Source: Bathymodiolus brooksi (Eukaryota > Mollusca > Bivalvia > Mytilida > Modiolidae). Taken from it: a DNA stretch of 64,000 bases. Position numbers and translations under genes: made by a program. Position 1 is the first letter of the stretch; each line of letters starts with the position of its first letter. The stretch is from positions 52,718,646 to 52,782,645 of the forward strand of contig OY804582.1 of assembly GCA_963680875.1 (NCBI GenBank), given 5' to 3'. This document shows, in pieces, positions 36,701-51,700 of this stretch. Below the pieces are notes generated by a model, which worked only from the letters and a program-made list of their open reading frames with translations, made no database searches and was not told the origin of the DNA.

Positions 36701-39700
36701 CAATGCTACAAAAATAAATGCCATGCATTACAGACTTTTCAATAATATAGTAAACATAAACAATAAAACAGCAATGAATATTTTGTAATACTAGTTTCAT
36801 ACATCACTATCGGCCCTGTGATTTCTGAAGATATTTTCCATATATCGGTAACTATTATGCCCTGTGAGCAGGGACGTCTTAACAGCATCATAAGCCCCCG
36901 GCCAAAGCAGTTCACTTGGGCCCTACCTAGACAACCACTCACAGGAATAAAAATGTAAATGTCAATAAAATTAAACATATATTTATTGTCTTGGTACATC
37001 CAATAAAATCAGTGTTTAAACATTAAAAAAACACAACATACATAGAATAACATAGGGCTCCTATGGTCGTTGGGCAAGTTGAACAATCATATATTAAAAG
37101 CAAGTGTAGACACAGTATTTTGCTTGACACAGTAAACTGCTGGACACAATAATGTGTTAGACACAGTAATATGCTTGAAACAGAAATTTGCTGGCCCAAT
37201 GTATTTTGAACATGTGTCTTATTTTACTATTTCAAGTGTTAAATAAGGTGGCGATCATGGTTCTGATCGTATGGTAGATGGATTTACAACTATCTGTGAA
37301 ATCAGTGCCTATCATCACTAAAGTTGTGAGTTCGAATTCCGCTCATGGCAAAGTGTACTCGATACAAATTTATATGACAAAGTTTGTCAGTGACTTATTT
37401 CTTTATATTCCTTATAGAATTATCTTTTTAGTATGCTAACAAACTTTGTAAGGGTCTTACCTGAATAAACAGATGAGCAATACACACTCATGTGAGTGTC
37501 TGGTTTATTATTTCATCCAATTTTAATGCAGTGTTTTTGCAAAATGATCATCTTTATGGGTTATTGATGGACAATTTTATTTTGAAAAGAGATCTAAAAG
37601 AGGCCCAAATTCCGAAAATTTCACATATTTGGAAAGTATATAGATTTTTTAGCTCACTTGTCATCACTATGCGTCCCCTGTCTGTCTATTAATAGGGGCC
37701 ATTGTGGGCGTGATCGTATGGTAGTTTGATTTACAACTACCTATGCAATCAGTGCTTATCACCACTGATGTTTTGAGTTCGAATCTCGATCAGGTGTACA
37801 ACATTATGTGATAAAGTTGGGCAGTGACTTGAGACAGGTTGGTGGTTTTCTTCTGGTGCTCAGGTTTCCTCCTTCAATAAAACTGACCACCACGATATAA
37901 CTGAAATATTGTTGAAAGTGGTGTTAAACACCATAATAATAAAATTGGAAAAAACAAATTTTAAATTGAAATGTCCTGCTTTTAAGACCCTTTTATGTCA
38001 AAGAAGGTAATAGTTACATAATAATGCTGTACATTTTTATAAAAAGAATTTTTTAGCTCATGATGTTAAAATATGGGCTGCCATCTTTGATTTTCAATTT
38101 TAATAAAATCACACATTTTATAAAGATCCATATGAAGATATTTCATACCCTATTACCTTTCAAAGCATTCTACAGGTTTTGAACAATTGTTCTGAGGTTC
38201 AGCCAATCTAATTTAATTATTGGCTTGGGTGGCCATGTTGAAAGTTGCATTGAAAATAAAATCACAAATTATGATTACCGGTATGTTCACAAAAGGAAAA
38301 TTCTTGCAAATTTTGTTTCAAAAGAGCCAAGTAGTTTTAGTGCAGGAATCTAACTCAAAATTTTAATAATGATAGACAATGATTGCATATGTAATTAGTA
38401 GGGGTGTAACGATACACTTTTTCCACAAGCGTATCGCTTGTGGAAAAAGTGCATCGTTACACCCCTACTAATTACATATGCAATTATTGTATCGCGATAT
38501 TTGATATGTATTACGATACGTATCACGACACGTTTTATAGGAAACTGTAACTATTCCTTGAAGTCCATGCTGGTCGACATGGGTGCTGCCATGTTTTTTT
38601 TTTTATAAGAGGTCGCTTACGTACTAGCGGAAATTATAAATATTTGATATTTGATTAATTAATTTTAAAAGCGTAAATTAATCGATTCACTTTTCTCAAA
38701 ATATTAATTAAATGATCACCAAAAGAAGAAAACGGAAGCTCAACACTACTTTTTTCAAAAAATGAGCATCATATTGTTTGTATCGTAAGAGGCCTCCACG
38801 TATTGTGAATCGAATCGTCCCCAAAATAATCATGATTTTTCGGTACATACGGCGAATCGTTTCCCCCTTAGTAATTGGGCCTTTTGCATATTCCTGATTT
38901 GATTAAAAAAGTATACATTTCCTTTCCGACTGGCAAAAATGAAAACAAATTTGAGTATAATGTTGTCATAATTTGAAGATATTTGAACCTTGTAAAAAAA
39001 TCAGAGGATAATTTTATAGAAAATAGAAAATTCACAAGTAAACAGTAAAATTTGAACTGATTGTGGGGAAAATATATGCTATTTTCATTGAACTTTACTT
39101 CTAGTTTCAAATTGGACAAGAACCATGTCAGTGGTATTTATAATGGTTAGTGTGTTCGTCTAGAGTGAGGTAGATCGCAAGTTGAGCCTCAGCAAGAGCA
39201 AAGCCTTTTGTCTGCATTAAAGGGAAATAACTCTGTAAAACATATAATTTTAGAATCATAATCTGAAATGTAAAATGGTTTATTGTAAATCCAATACAGT
39301 TGTTTCGAATCTTTTCCATTCCGTCAAAAGTTTTTTTATTTTCGTCTGCCAGATCACGTGATTTTGATGAAATGTTAGGCACTGGGCTTACAGTGTCAAT
39401 GTATGCAACGAAAACTTCAATCGATATGTGGCATTTTAACATTCCTCAACTTAAAGAATTCTTAACATTTTCTGTAAATGACAGATATCAATTAAACTAT
39501 GTTATTTGTATCAAAGACTTCAATTGCGTAGACAATTACTTCTTTAAAATTGAAATTGTTTTCTTTCTTTATTTACTGCAGTCAGCATCGTGAAAGGAAA
39601 ACGACCTGTCTTGATATATTTCTGTTATCAGACAGACAGTGAGGTACCGAACACCAGCATTTACTCAGCCGTTTTCTTGGCGTCTCCATATTACAATTAC

Positions 39701-42700
39701 GTATAATCTATCGCGTCTACCACTATGATATGTTGACATAGTCTGCCAAACATTTCAGACGGGTCATGGTCGGAATTGACATGATTCGAAACAACCGTAT
39801 TGAAATATGATTACCATCATAATGGCATCTGATATTCTATTGAATGTAGGGATAAAAAAAGATTATGTTATGATAATACAAACCTTTAAAGACATGAATG
39901 ACTGATATTTGTTGAAACACTCGGCAAAATCTAACAATTGATCTCTTTTCTCATGGTCAGAATACTTCTTATCTATTTCTTCTTTTGTTTTCTATTTAAA
40001 ACAAACAAAATACTATAAAAGTTTGCAATATACATTTGTAGTTTTAAAATGGCAATAAAATCAACTTCTGTCATAAATAATAAGATGCTTACAGCAACAT
40101 ACAACCGATAACCTATTTTACTTCTAGTTTCAAATTGGACAAGAACCATGTCAGTGGTATTTATAATGGTTAGTGTGTTCGTCTAGAGTGAGGTAGATCG
40201 CAAGTTGAGCCTCAGCAAGAGCAAAGACTAGCTGCCAAGGAATCAGGATAATGTGTATGAGTTGGACATGTCTACCATCTAAGCTTGTGTTTGTTTAGTA
40301 CAATGTGTATTCTAAAATTGGACAAGAGGATTCCATGGATATTCTTTTTTATCAATTTAACATATATTCTATACTAACATCATACAAATTCCTTTAAAAT
40401 TTAATATAATTCTGAATTAATAATGATGACAGATTCATGTCCAAACCATCTAACTATCATGCAGTACAGTTTAAATTTCTGCTATTTCCAGCTTCAAATT
40501 TCTAAGTCTTGGGGTGAGTGAGTGATTGTTGTTTAACACCAATTCAGCAATTTTTCAGTTATGTCATGGAGAGAACAAGTTAATTTTCAATGAGATGATG
40601 ATGAGGTCCACTTTGTACTAGACCAACACGCTGAGTTAGATTTTTATAGTGCTAGCTCACTGAAACAACAGTCTGCAGAAAGACATGTCGCCCCACTCTG
40701 ACACATTATCCTGATTTCGAGCCAACCATTCTTTGCTCTTTCTCCTGAATGCTGCATGCTTAGCGAAGAAACAACAAATACCAATTTTATAGTCTTTGGT
40801 TTGACCCGACCGGGATTGAACCCACGATCTACGCAATTGAGGCGAGCACGCTAACCATTATGTCACCATACGGTTTTCTAAGTCTTGGCCTTTTAAAAAA
40901 AAAATCATTTTTCAATAATGGTGACCATTTTGGATGCTGTTCCATGCTATAAAACATCATTTGGTAAAACACAGAGTAATAGTCCTAAGCAATTTTGGTT
41001 TAAACTGGACAAGTGGTTTCATCTTTACATATAAGGAAGACATCTTGCACCTATTTAAATCTGACCCCATTCTGCCTTATAAAATTGTAGTAGAAGTCAT
41101 GGTTATTTGAAAAACAGACTTAAATCAAAACAAGGCCTTAAGTCTGAGTCAAATATCAGCCAAGTTTGTTTTCTCAATTTAATCTGGACCAGAACAAGAT
41201 GGTGTTAATCAGTTTCTATGATGACCACACCAGATATCCAATTATATATTTTTTTACAAATTTTCTTGCAGACCATTCATAAATCAGAACCTAAGTTTAT
41301 ATAACCTTGTGGATACTGTTTTCATCCAAAGAGAAGCCATCCTGTTCCATGATCTTACATAATTAGTATTCAGATTAAAGCCAATTGAGTATTCGTTTTT
41401 TTCAGGATTATCCATTGAATAATCTAGGAAAGTGTATATTCAACTCATGATCAGACCAAATAGAAGTGACAAGATAGATGACAAATGAAAATTCATGGCA
41501 AAAACTTACAAAGGACAGACAAGCTCACAAATCTTACATTTACCAGAAACAAAAAAAAAACATAATATATTTCATATCATTGTTTATATAGTTTATAGTT
41601 TTATGGTGCTTAATGCCACTTTCAATAATATTTCAATTATATCGTGGCAGTCAGTTTTATTGATGGAAGAATCCAGAGTACCCGGAGAAAACCACTGACC
41701 TGTCGCAAGTCACTGACAAACTTTATCACACAATGTTGTATCGAGTACACCTCGCCTGAGCGGGGTTCAAACTCACAACTTTAGCATTAATAGGCACTGA
41801 TTGCATAGACAGTTATAAATCCAACTACCGTATGATCACGGCCACTATGACCCCTTTCATATTATCAATTACTTGTCATATTACAAACCTTATACAAAAA
41901 TTCTGTAATTTTGTATCTGAGATTGACCTTTGACCTTTCATTACTGTTGTTAGTCCATACTAATGATACTGAATTACTTGGTTTCTGAGTATTACTATCA
42001 TTTGAAGAAAGGTAAAAACATGACAATTTTGGCTGCAAAAGATGAACTTTGATCCCGTCTGCATCTGAATACAGTTCATATGGTGTCGGAATGTAAAATA
42101 AATCTGTAATATAGGTAGTATGATGTTTTAGTGTGAGTCTCCATTTTAGTGATTCATTGAACAGTTACTCTTATATATTATCATTTCTAGATGTGTTTAT
42201 ATCATCACTCTAAAGATCCTTGACAACACAATGATTACATATATATAGATGCAGTGGAACTTCAGTGGTTCGAACTTGATAGGACAATCAAAATGTGTTC
42301 CAGTTATCGGAAATTCGAGTCACCAAAGTTTCGAAAATATATTAACAGTACTTGTTGTCACACCGAAACAGCAACTGTCTAACATTTTACGTGGAACTGT
42401 AATTTTGTAAAGTCTTTAATAGAAGATGTCAATAGATGGTTTCTTTTTCATAATATTAATATAACTTTTAACAAAACAACTTTCATTTTTGGGGAAACTT
42501 CAAGAGTATGTAAAGGAGATCCATATAACATTATTTATCTCTGTATTAAACGATACATCTATGATACAAGATGTTTTAAAAAATCTTTGTCTTTCAAGTA
42601 TTACAAGAAAAATTGAAAGATATGTATAATATAGAAAATATGCTAGCCGTTAGAAACAAATGTCTTACCCAGTTCAGTCAAACATGGAACATTTTATGAA

Positions 42701-45700
42701 GGTGTGCTATATTGATCTTGTTTGTATTTTGATTACTGTATTATATTACATAAAACAAAAATGGGACAATCTATCATATCATATAAAACTCACTACTATT
42801 AATACCAAAATCACAGCTGAACATTTAGTTCCTTCCCTTTCCTTTAGTAATTCTTAAACATCTCCTCTCCCTTTCGCAGGTGCAGTCGTGGCCGTGATCG
42901 TATGGTAGTTGGATTTAAAACTACCTATACAATCAGTGCCCGTCACCAGTGATGTTGTGGTTTCGACTCCCGCCCAGGGCGAGATGTACAACATTATGTG
43001 ATAAAGTTTGTCAGTTACTTGCGGAAGGTCGGTGGTTTTCTCCAGGTACTCCGGTTTCCTCCACCAATAAAATTGACTGCCACGATATAACTGAAAAATT
43101 GTAGAAAGTGGCATTAAACACAATAACACCAAACCAAACCAAACCTCTTCCATTTCTTTCATTCTCTTTTTTTTCTAAAATCCAACAAACTCATAATATG
43201 AATTTACATGATACTTTTGTGAATATAATTTACATGATACTTTTGTGAATATAATTTACATGATACTTTTGTGAATATAATTTACATGATACTTTTGTGA
43301 ATATAATTTACATGATACTTTTGTGAATATAATTTACATGATACTTTTGTGAATATAATTTACATGATACTTTTGTGAATATAATTTACATGATACTTTT
43401 GTGAATATAATTTACATGATACTTTTGTGAATATAATTTACATGATACTTTTGTGAATATAATTTACATGATACTTTTGTGAATATAATTTACATGATAC
43501 TTTTGTGAATATAATTTACATGATACTTTTGTGAATATAATTTACATGATACTTTTGTGAATATAATTTACATGATACTTTTGTGAATATAATTTACATG
43601 ATACTTTTGTGAATATAATTTACATGATACTTTTGTGAATATAATTTACATGATACTTTTGTGAATATAATTTACATGATACTTTTGTGAATATAATTTA
43701 CATGATACTTTTGTGAATATAATTTACATGATACTTTTGTGAATATAATTTACATGATACTTTTGTGAATATAATTTACATGATACTTTTGTGAATATAA
43801 TTTACATGATACTTTTGTGAATATAATTTACATGATACTTTTGTGAATATAATTTACATGATACTTTTGTGAATATAATTTACATGATACTTTTGTGAAT
43901 ATAATTTACATGATACTTTTGTGAATATAATTTACATGATACTTTTGTGAATATAATTTACATGATACTTTTGTGAATATAATTTACATGATACTTTTGT
44001 GAATATAACTTACATGATACTTTTGTGAATATAATTTACATGATACTTTTGTGAATATAATTTACATGATACTTTTGTGAATATAATTTACATGATACTT
44101 TTGTGAATATAATTTACATGATACTTTTGTGAATATAATTTACATGATACTTTTGTGAATATAATTTACATGATACTTTTGTGAATATAATTTACATGAT
44201 ACTTTTGTGAATATAATTTACATGATACTTTTGTGAATATAATTTACATGATACTTTTGTGGATATAATTTACATGATACTTTTGTGAATATAATTTACA
44301 TGATACTTTTGTGAATATAATTTTTGAGAATGCAATATTGCGCTATGTATATATTTATGTAGTATTATATATTTCAAGTGAAGTAATTCAACTTTCATAT
44401 GATGCATCTATTATAATTAACATGTATATGAACACTGTACCTGCTGATGATATATAATTTAGTGTGCATGACGAGTTTCTGGAATAACTTCATCAGGTAC
44501 GCTCAAAATCAAAAGATTGGAAAGCCAAATAATTTAAAAGTTTTGGAAGCAGGTAAACCAAAGAGATTAAAAGATTAGTCTAATGTGTATATAACAAACA
44601 TACCATCTAATCCATGTACATTTACTCCAAACAAATAATGATAACTCCATGGTTCTGTCTCTCGACAACTAAATGATACAAACCTGTAAAAAAAAGAATG
44701 GTGATCATATAACAACTATAAATAGGATATCAATTAAATTCTTAATTATCAAAATACTAATACAGTAGCCCCCCCCCACCTCTCCCTCTTATCAGGTCAG
44801 ATTTCAAATACACTGCAATAGTATAATACTATAATTTGCAACCCCTCAAGAGAGGTCACTCCTCTTATAAGGTTACTTCTTTCATTGCAGACCTTTGGGA
44901 TGACCTTATAAGAAGGGGACCTTTGGGATGACCTTATAAGAAGGGGACCTTTGGGATGACCTTATAAGAAGGGGACCTTTGGGATGACCTTATAAGAAGG
45001 GGACCTTTGGGATGACCTTATAAGAAGGGGACTTTTGGGATGACCTTATAAGAAGGGGACCATTGGGATGACCTTATAAGAAGGGGACCTTTGGGATGAC
45101 CTTATAAAAAGGGGACCTTTGGGATGACCTTATAAGAAGGGAACCTTTGGGATGACCTTATAAGAAAGGGACCTTTGGGATGACCTTATAAGAAGGGGAC
45201 TACTGTACTTTTATCGAGTCAGACCCTGACATCAATAGAAACATTAGTTTGGAAGTATATTTGGTAGAATTTGTTCCAGTGTCATATATTTAGGATAGAC
45301 AGATTGTTTCATAAACAAGAGGTTCGGATGGCTATAAACTTCAGATTAAATCATAAGTTTTAATCAAGTGGATATTATTTTAATCAAACTGTATTAGTTA
45401 AACCTGACTTCCAATGATTTCATCACCTCGAAAGAAGTCTTCAACAAAATAAATGAAAATGAAGGGGAGGTAATTTCACATCCTGACTAAAATTTACAAT
45501 TAGAAACAAGAATTACCTATGGAAGCTATGCTTTATGTCAGATCCATACAAATGAAGTGTGGAGATCTCACATACAGCCAATCAGAAACAAGAACTTCCC
45601 ATGGCAGCCATGTTTTTGTGAGATTAAGACAAAATAAAGAATTGTGTAGACGATCTCACATACACAGTACTCACCACACTTGGAAAAAATTGGGAGACTT

Positions 45701-48700
45701 AACTTCTCCCTCAGAGAACATGAGATAGAAGTGAAGGTATTACAGAGAAACTTCTAATAGCTTCATAGAGACATGTTTCCACAAAAATGTGTTGTTTCTT
45801 CACATCATTTTTTTTTAATTTGCATTTGAGTGAGTGATTGTCTTTTTAACGCCAATTCAGCAATTTTTCAGCTATATCATGGCGAGAACAAATTAATTTT
45901 CAATGAGATGATGATGAGGTCCGCTTTGTACTAGACCAACATGCTGAGTTGGATTTTTATAGTGCTAGCTCACTGAAACAACAGTCTGTGGGAAGACATG
46001 TCGCTCCACTCTGACACGTTATTCTGATTCCAAGTCAACCCATCTTTGCTCAGTACAAATTTAGCAGTTTGTCGTGATTCTTTTGTCTCAACCAATTAAA
46101 ACTTCTTTATTGCTTGAATAAAGCCTTTTTCTCTCATTCTTTTGTATTTTCACATTGATTACAATTGCTTTGTCAATCAGCTTTACCATATAAAATGAAG
46201 ATTATTTGCAAGAAATGAACGACTTGCAAAAATAAACAAGGCAACTTTAATTTCGCTTTGGAGTCGAAGAACTTCAGCTGATAAAGGGCGAAAATTTCGC
46301 CACTTCAACTGGTTTGGTGAGCCCTGCATACCTCATTTGTTCCAACTAACATTACAGTGTTTAACGCCACTTTCAACAATATTTCAGTTATATTGTGCCT
46401 GTAAGCTTAAGTTTTATTGGGGGAGAAAACCTAAGTACCCGGAAAAAACCAACGATCTGTCACAAGACACTGACAAACTTTATCACATAATGCTGTATCG
46501 AGTACACCTCACCATGAGCGGGATTAGAACTCACAACATTAGTGGTGACAGCCCTTCAAACAGATTGTAGAGTATCACAATAATGATGACGAAAAAAATG
46601 AGAAAACAATAGCTGGTTCAGTGAATGCTCGACCTAACAGTGAAAAACACACAAACTAATGGTTTTATAACATAACTGATTACCACTTGTTTCAAAAATC
46701 AAAATAGACATTTTTAATGGATGACCCATGTTATAGCAAAAATATATATTCTATACTGTTATTTCTTACATACCCTGTGTATGGATTTAAATAAATTCCT
46801 CTGATAGGTGGCAGCACCATTTGCATGTCTCCTGTTAAAAACCCATCTGTGTTTAGTCGTAGATTTAAATCTGGATTACAAAAATCTGCCTCAAATCTGG
46901 CATAAACACTGCAAAGAAGAGAAGAAATATGTTTAGCTTTAAACTCTATACCAGTCTAAAGTACGTAGCCAGGATTTTCAATTAACGCACGATACAAATT
47001 TGGTCTTGCGACCGGTCTCAAAGTCTACACTTTAATAGTCATAGTTCAACTGAAATTCAGATTTTTAATAGATATAATTCAACCAAAATCTTGATTTGAA
47101 TAGTCCTTCTTAGTTTTCAAGGGGATTTCTTACGAACCCCTAGACCTACCCTCCCCACCCTACCTATAAGTGTGAGTCTAGTATTTAATTTAAACAATAT
47201 TTTATTCAGCCTATATTTATCTTCTCCTGATAAAATTCAACAAGCAACAATATAATTAGTTACAATTACCAATGTAATTTAAACTTACATCTTATTTTAC
47301 AAAGAGATCAACTATAAGGTTTAGGTTTATGGTGTTTAACACCTTCATATTGATCTAACGATTGAAATATCACCACAGAGTGTAATTCTTCTCAATGAGT
47401 CCAGGGTTGGTTTATGGTGTTTAAAGCCACTTTCAACAATATTTCAGTTATATGGTGGTGGTCAGTTTTATTGGTGGAGTAAACTGGAGTATCCGGAGAA
47501 AACACCGATCTGTTGCAAGTCACTGACAAACTTTAACACATAATGCTGTATCGACTATTCGAGTACACCTTGCCATGAACAGGGTTTGAACTCACAACAT
47601 TAGTGGTGATAGGCACTGATTGAACAGGTAGTTGTAAATCCAACTACCATATGACCACAACCACTACAGCCCCTCAGGTACTATTAGAGGCTTGGTTAAA
47701 AGGGGAATAACTCCAGGAGGAATAATTATATTATCTATATTGTTGACAAAATGGCTTCTGTGTGATCATTTTAGTTCTAGTTGACTGATCCTTCTAAATT
47801 TTTTACATAAAATTGGCATTAAATGAAGATTGGTATTGGTATGTATTTGAGGTATTGTTGCCCTACCTGTTTCCAAATAAAATAGATGCTGTTTTTCTCT
47901 TCTTTAAAATGACTGTGCTGATAACTTTCACTAATGTGTGGATGGATTTCCCTTATCTCTTATGGAAAGAGGACAACAAAAGCCAAATTTGAACTTTTTC
48001 TATTTTCACCCAATTTTAACGCTGTTTTTTATTGCTTATCTTTAAATTTATGAGTTGCCTACGAGTGAATACAGAAAATGTGCATTTTTATGGGCCCATA
48101 TTTATATTGTTCTTTTAATTGATTGTTCAAGGCTTCATGTAGTATTCGAGTATATTTCTTTTATTTTTTATGGTTTTTGAGCTAAGAAGAGTTTGAAGAT
48201 ATTACCAAATGGGTAATCAGAATCCATAAATCAAAAAAGGACAGACAACGATCTACAAAACATACACATAAAACTAAAGATTGAGTAACACGAACCCCAC
48301 TAAAAACTAGGGTGAATTCAGGTGTTTAAGAAGGGTAAACAGTTCCTGCTCCATTAGTATTTCAGTTAAAACTGGTGAATTACTGTCTCCGGCATATAAT
48401 TGTGTCCAACAAATTATAGTGTCCAGCAATTTAGAGTGTCAAGCACAATACTGTGTCTACACTTGCTTTTAATATATACACTTTTTCAATTTTCTCCAAT
48501 CTGCATACTGCAGTTGTATCATGCTGAACTCAGCACAGCCCTTTATTTTTTTATCTATATAAGATCAACAAACGGGTTCCCCTTGTTCTCACTTACCATC
48601 CCTCTTTAGAGAAAATTTCAGGCATTGTCCGTCATCATTGGAAAGAAATTGAAAAAAGTGAAACGCTGGCCAAGTTGTTCCCTGAACCACCCGTTGTAAT

Positions 48701-51700
48701 GTTCCAGCGACCTAAAAGCATTAAGGATACACTGGTCAGAGCTGCGGTATCTAGACCTTCATCAATGGTCGGCCAGTGTAAACCATGTGGTGACAAGTGT
48801 TGCAAGTGTTATCTCCAATTGCAACACACACAAGTGTTCCATAGCAAGACGACAGGAAATGAGTATAAGATCTTTTGCAATGTCAATTGCAAAACACCTA
48901 ATGTGGTTTACCTCCTTGACTGTCATGTCTGCGGGTCGCAATACGTAGGAGAAAGTGTCCAACCATTCAACAAAAGAATGAATGGACACAGAAGTGACCT
49001 TATGAAAAAGATGCTCTTGCCCATGAGTCAACACTTTGTGTTTTTGGATCCGTGAGTTACGAACATTACATCCGAAGGGCATAAACAAAAAGGCCTAAAT
49101 CTTTTGTTTTTTAACTTTTTAGCCAGTGCCTGGTCCTTAGCTAATTTGTAAATTTCATCATTATATTTTCTCATTGTTTTCATATTGTTTATAAATTAGT
49201 GTACATATATATTTGAATACTATAATGTTGAAGATTATGATTTTATAAAGTTCAAGATTATGATTTTTATGTCACGATAACTGATGGTCACGTGACAATC
49301 TGATCCTCAGATCATCTTTCAGATCAGATTACAGACGCTGATGAAGATTGTCGGTCAAGCGAAATATCCGTCAATTTGATTATAATTATAGTCTTTTTCG
49401 TAGACTTATAGTTATTTTTGTTATATTGTAACATCTTTTTTTTATGTTATTCTGCTGCATTTTAGACGTTTTTTTATCTTTTTTTTTTTGTTTGCACAGA
49501 ATCGTTAACACTTGTTTACGATACGACATCCTGTACGTAGGTTCATACGTTGGCTACTTTTTCAGACGCTTATATATATATATATATATTTATTTAAAGT
49601 CTCTAAATAATTTACACAAAAAACTCTATATTAATTTCCAAACGTTGCGGCCTTCCTCAGTGGAAGTTTATTACATATATATGAAAAACAAACAACATGA
49701 CGTTACAATGGAGATAAAAGAGTTTATGACGTTGATTTCGCGGAATTTTGTTTATGGAAAGTCAATGTCGATCCAATTTCATGTCACCGTTTCTCAAACG
49801 GAAACGGTGACAAAATTTACAGAGAAACTAAGGAATCACTTTGGATAAAAAAGCTTAAAACTTTTGAGCCGTTAGGCCTAAACATAAAAGTGGATCGACA
49901 TTGACTTTTCATAAACAAAATTCCGCGAAATCAACGTCATAAATTCTTTTATCTCCACTGTAACGTCATGTTGTTTGTTTTTCATATATATGTAATAAAC
50001 TTCCGCTGAGGAAGGCCGCAAGGCCGCAACGTTCGGAAATTAATCTAGAGTTTTTTGTATATATATATATATTTATGATAATATGAGAGGTTGGTATATA
50101 CAATGTACTGTTCTGTTGCTAAATAGAATTGTCATGTCTCAACTGTATCACTACTGTCAACATTTTACACCTTAATACACAAGATGAGTTTCATCTTCCT
50201 AGCAGATTAATCCCTCAGAATAAACATGTTATCCAATAGAACTTGTCCACTGTGTTCGTGTTTACATACATGTACATTAAGGTGTACAATTTATTCGATT
50301 ACATATATATAAAATATAATAAAATTGAAAGAAGTAAAATTTAGAAATTTTCTTAACCAAAATATGCTGATGTATAAGGTAAATTAGCTTGATCCAAAAT
50401 AACCATTTTAACCAATTACATTATGAAGGCATGAGGGGAGCATTATCCCTGATAGACCTTCTGTACATTCCTGATTTGCGTCTAATGTTATACGTTTTTG
50501 TACCTTTTTGAAACAAGTTATTTCCTTTATGATGGGAAAAATAGTACCAGGTCTAGCAAGAGTAATGGGAAGGACAAATTAGTACCAGGTCTAGCAAGAG
50601 CAGTGAAAAGGACACCAAATTTGAGTATAATTTTCTCATATACTGTAGATATTTGAACTGTGTAAAAATTCCTAAGATACATTTATTGCAAATATAAAAT
50701 TTACAAGTTGTCACAACATTAAAATTTTGAAAAGATTTATATGTAAAAAATGTGTTATTTTCATATGAACTTTGCATGAAAGGGAACCCTTTTACCTGCC
50801 TTGAAGGGAAATAACTCTTGCAAAACGTATATTTTTAGAATCAAAATTAGGAATGTGTAAATGGTCTAGCCTATTCTCAATAATATATTTATATAATCCT
50901 GACGAAAATTATATATCAAAAGTTTCTAATAAAAGATAAACTTTGTTCCCAAGCAATACAAATATTTGTCCAGATAATGATCTTTTCATCCCTGCCTTCC
51001 CTTTCCACAATTCATCCAAATTAAGATATGGACTCATTGAGAGTGGGGGTCATCATGGTCGTGATCGTATTGTAGTTGCATTTACAACTACCTATGCAAT
51101 CAGTGCCTACCACCAATAACATTGTGATCTTGAATCTCATTCAGGTGTGGTGTACTCGATACAACATTATGTGATAAAGTTTGTCAGTGACTTACGACAG
51201 GTCTGCGGTTTTCTCTGGGCATTTCGGTTTTCCTCCTTCAATAAAACTGACCGCTACGATATAGCTGAAAAATTGTTGAAAGTGGCGGTAAATTTTAATG
51301 GTTAGATCTAATATGAAATAAATAATTCTTTATCTTACGGCAATTCTTTTGTGTTGTACAAAGCAGGACATAACTGGGTTCTCCAAAGGACTTTAAGATG
51401 AGATACAGGATCACTTTGTGTTGCAAGACATCCCCAATGTTCCATCTCTTTCTTTTGCAGATCTTTAAAATGTACAGGTAATACTAAAGTCATCCTGAAA
51501 TGTTAAAAATATAACTTTTTTATATTTTTTATACAGTGGAACTCGAAAGGACTGTCAAATAGTTTTTGAGTTATCCAAAGTTCGACTGCACAACATTAAA
51601 TAAATGTCTTCTGTTGATATGATATACAAGTAATTTTAAAAAAATCCTTACTTTTTGTTAAACAGTCACTCACTCACTCTTAAAATAATATTGATATGAT

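Noticed and set aside
39300..39593. 97-codon plus frame.
   Set aside because: It lies inside the TA-flanked MITE and shows no transposase motif.
42247..42330. GTGGAACTTCAGTGGTTCGAAC, and a similar string at 51535, as Tigger/pogo MITE ends.
   Set aside because: Only one end could be seen at each place, and similarity to such ends is from memory.
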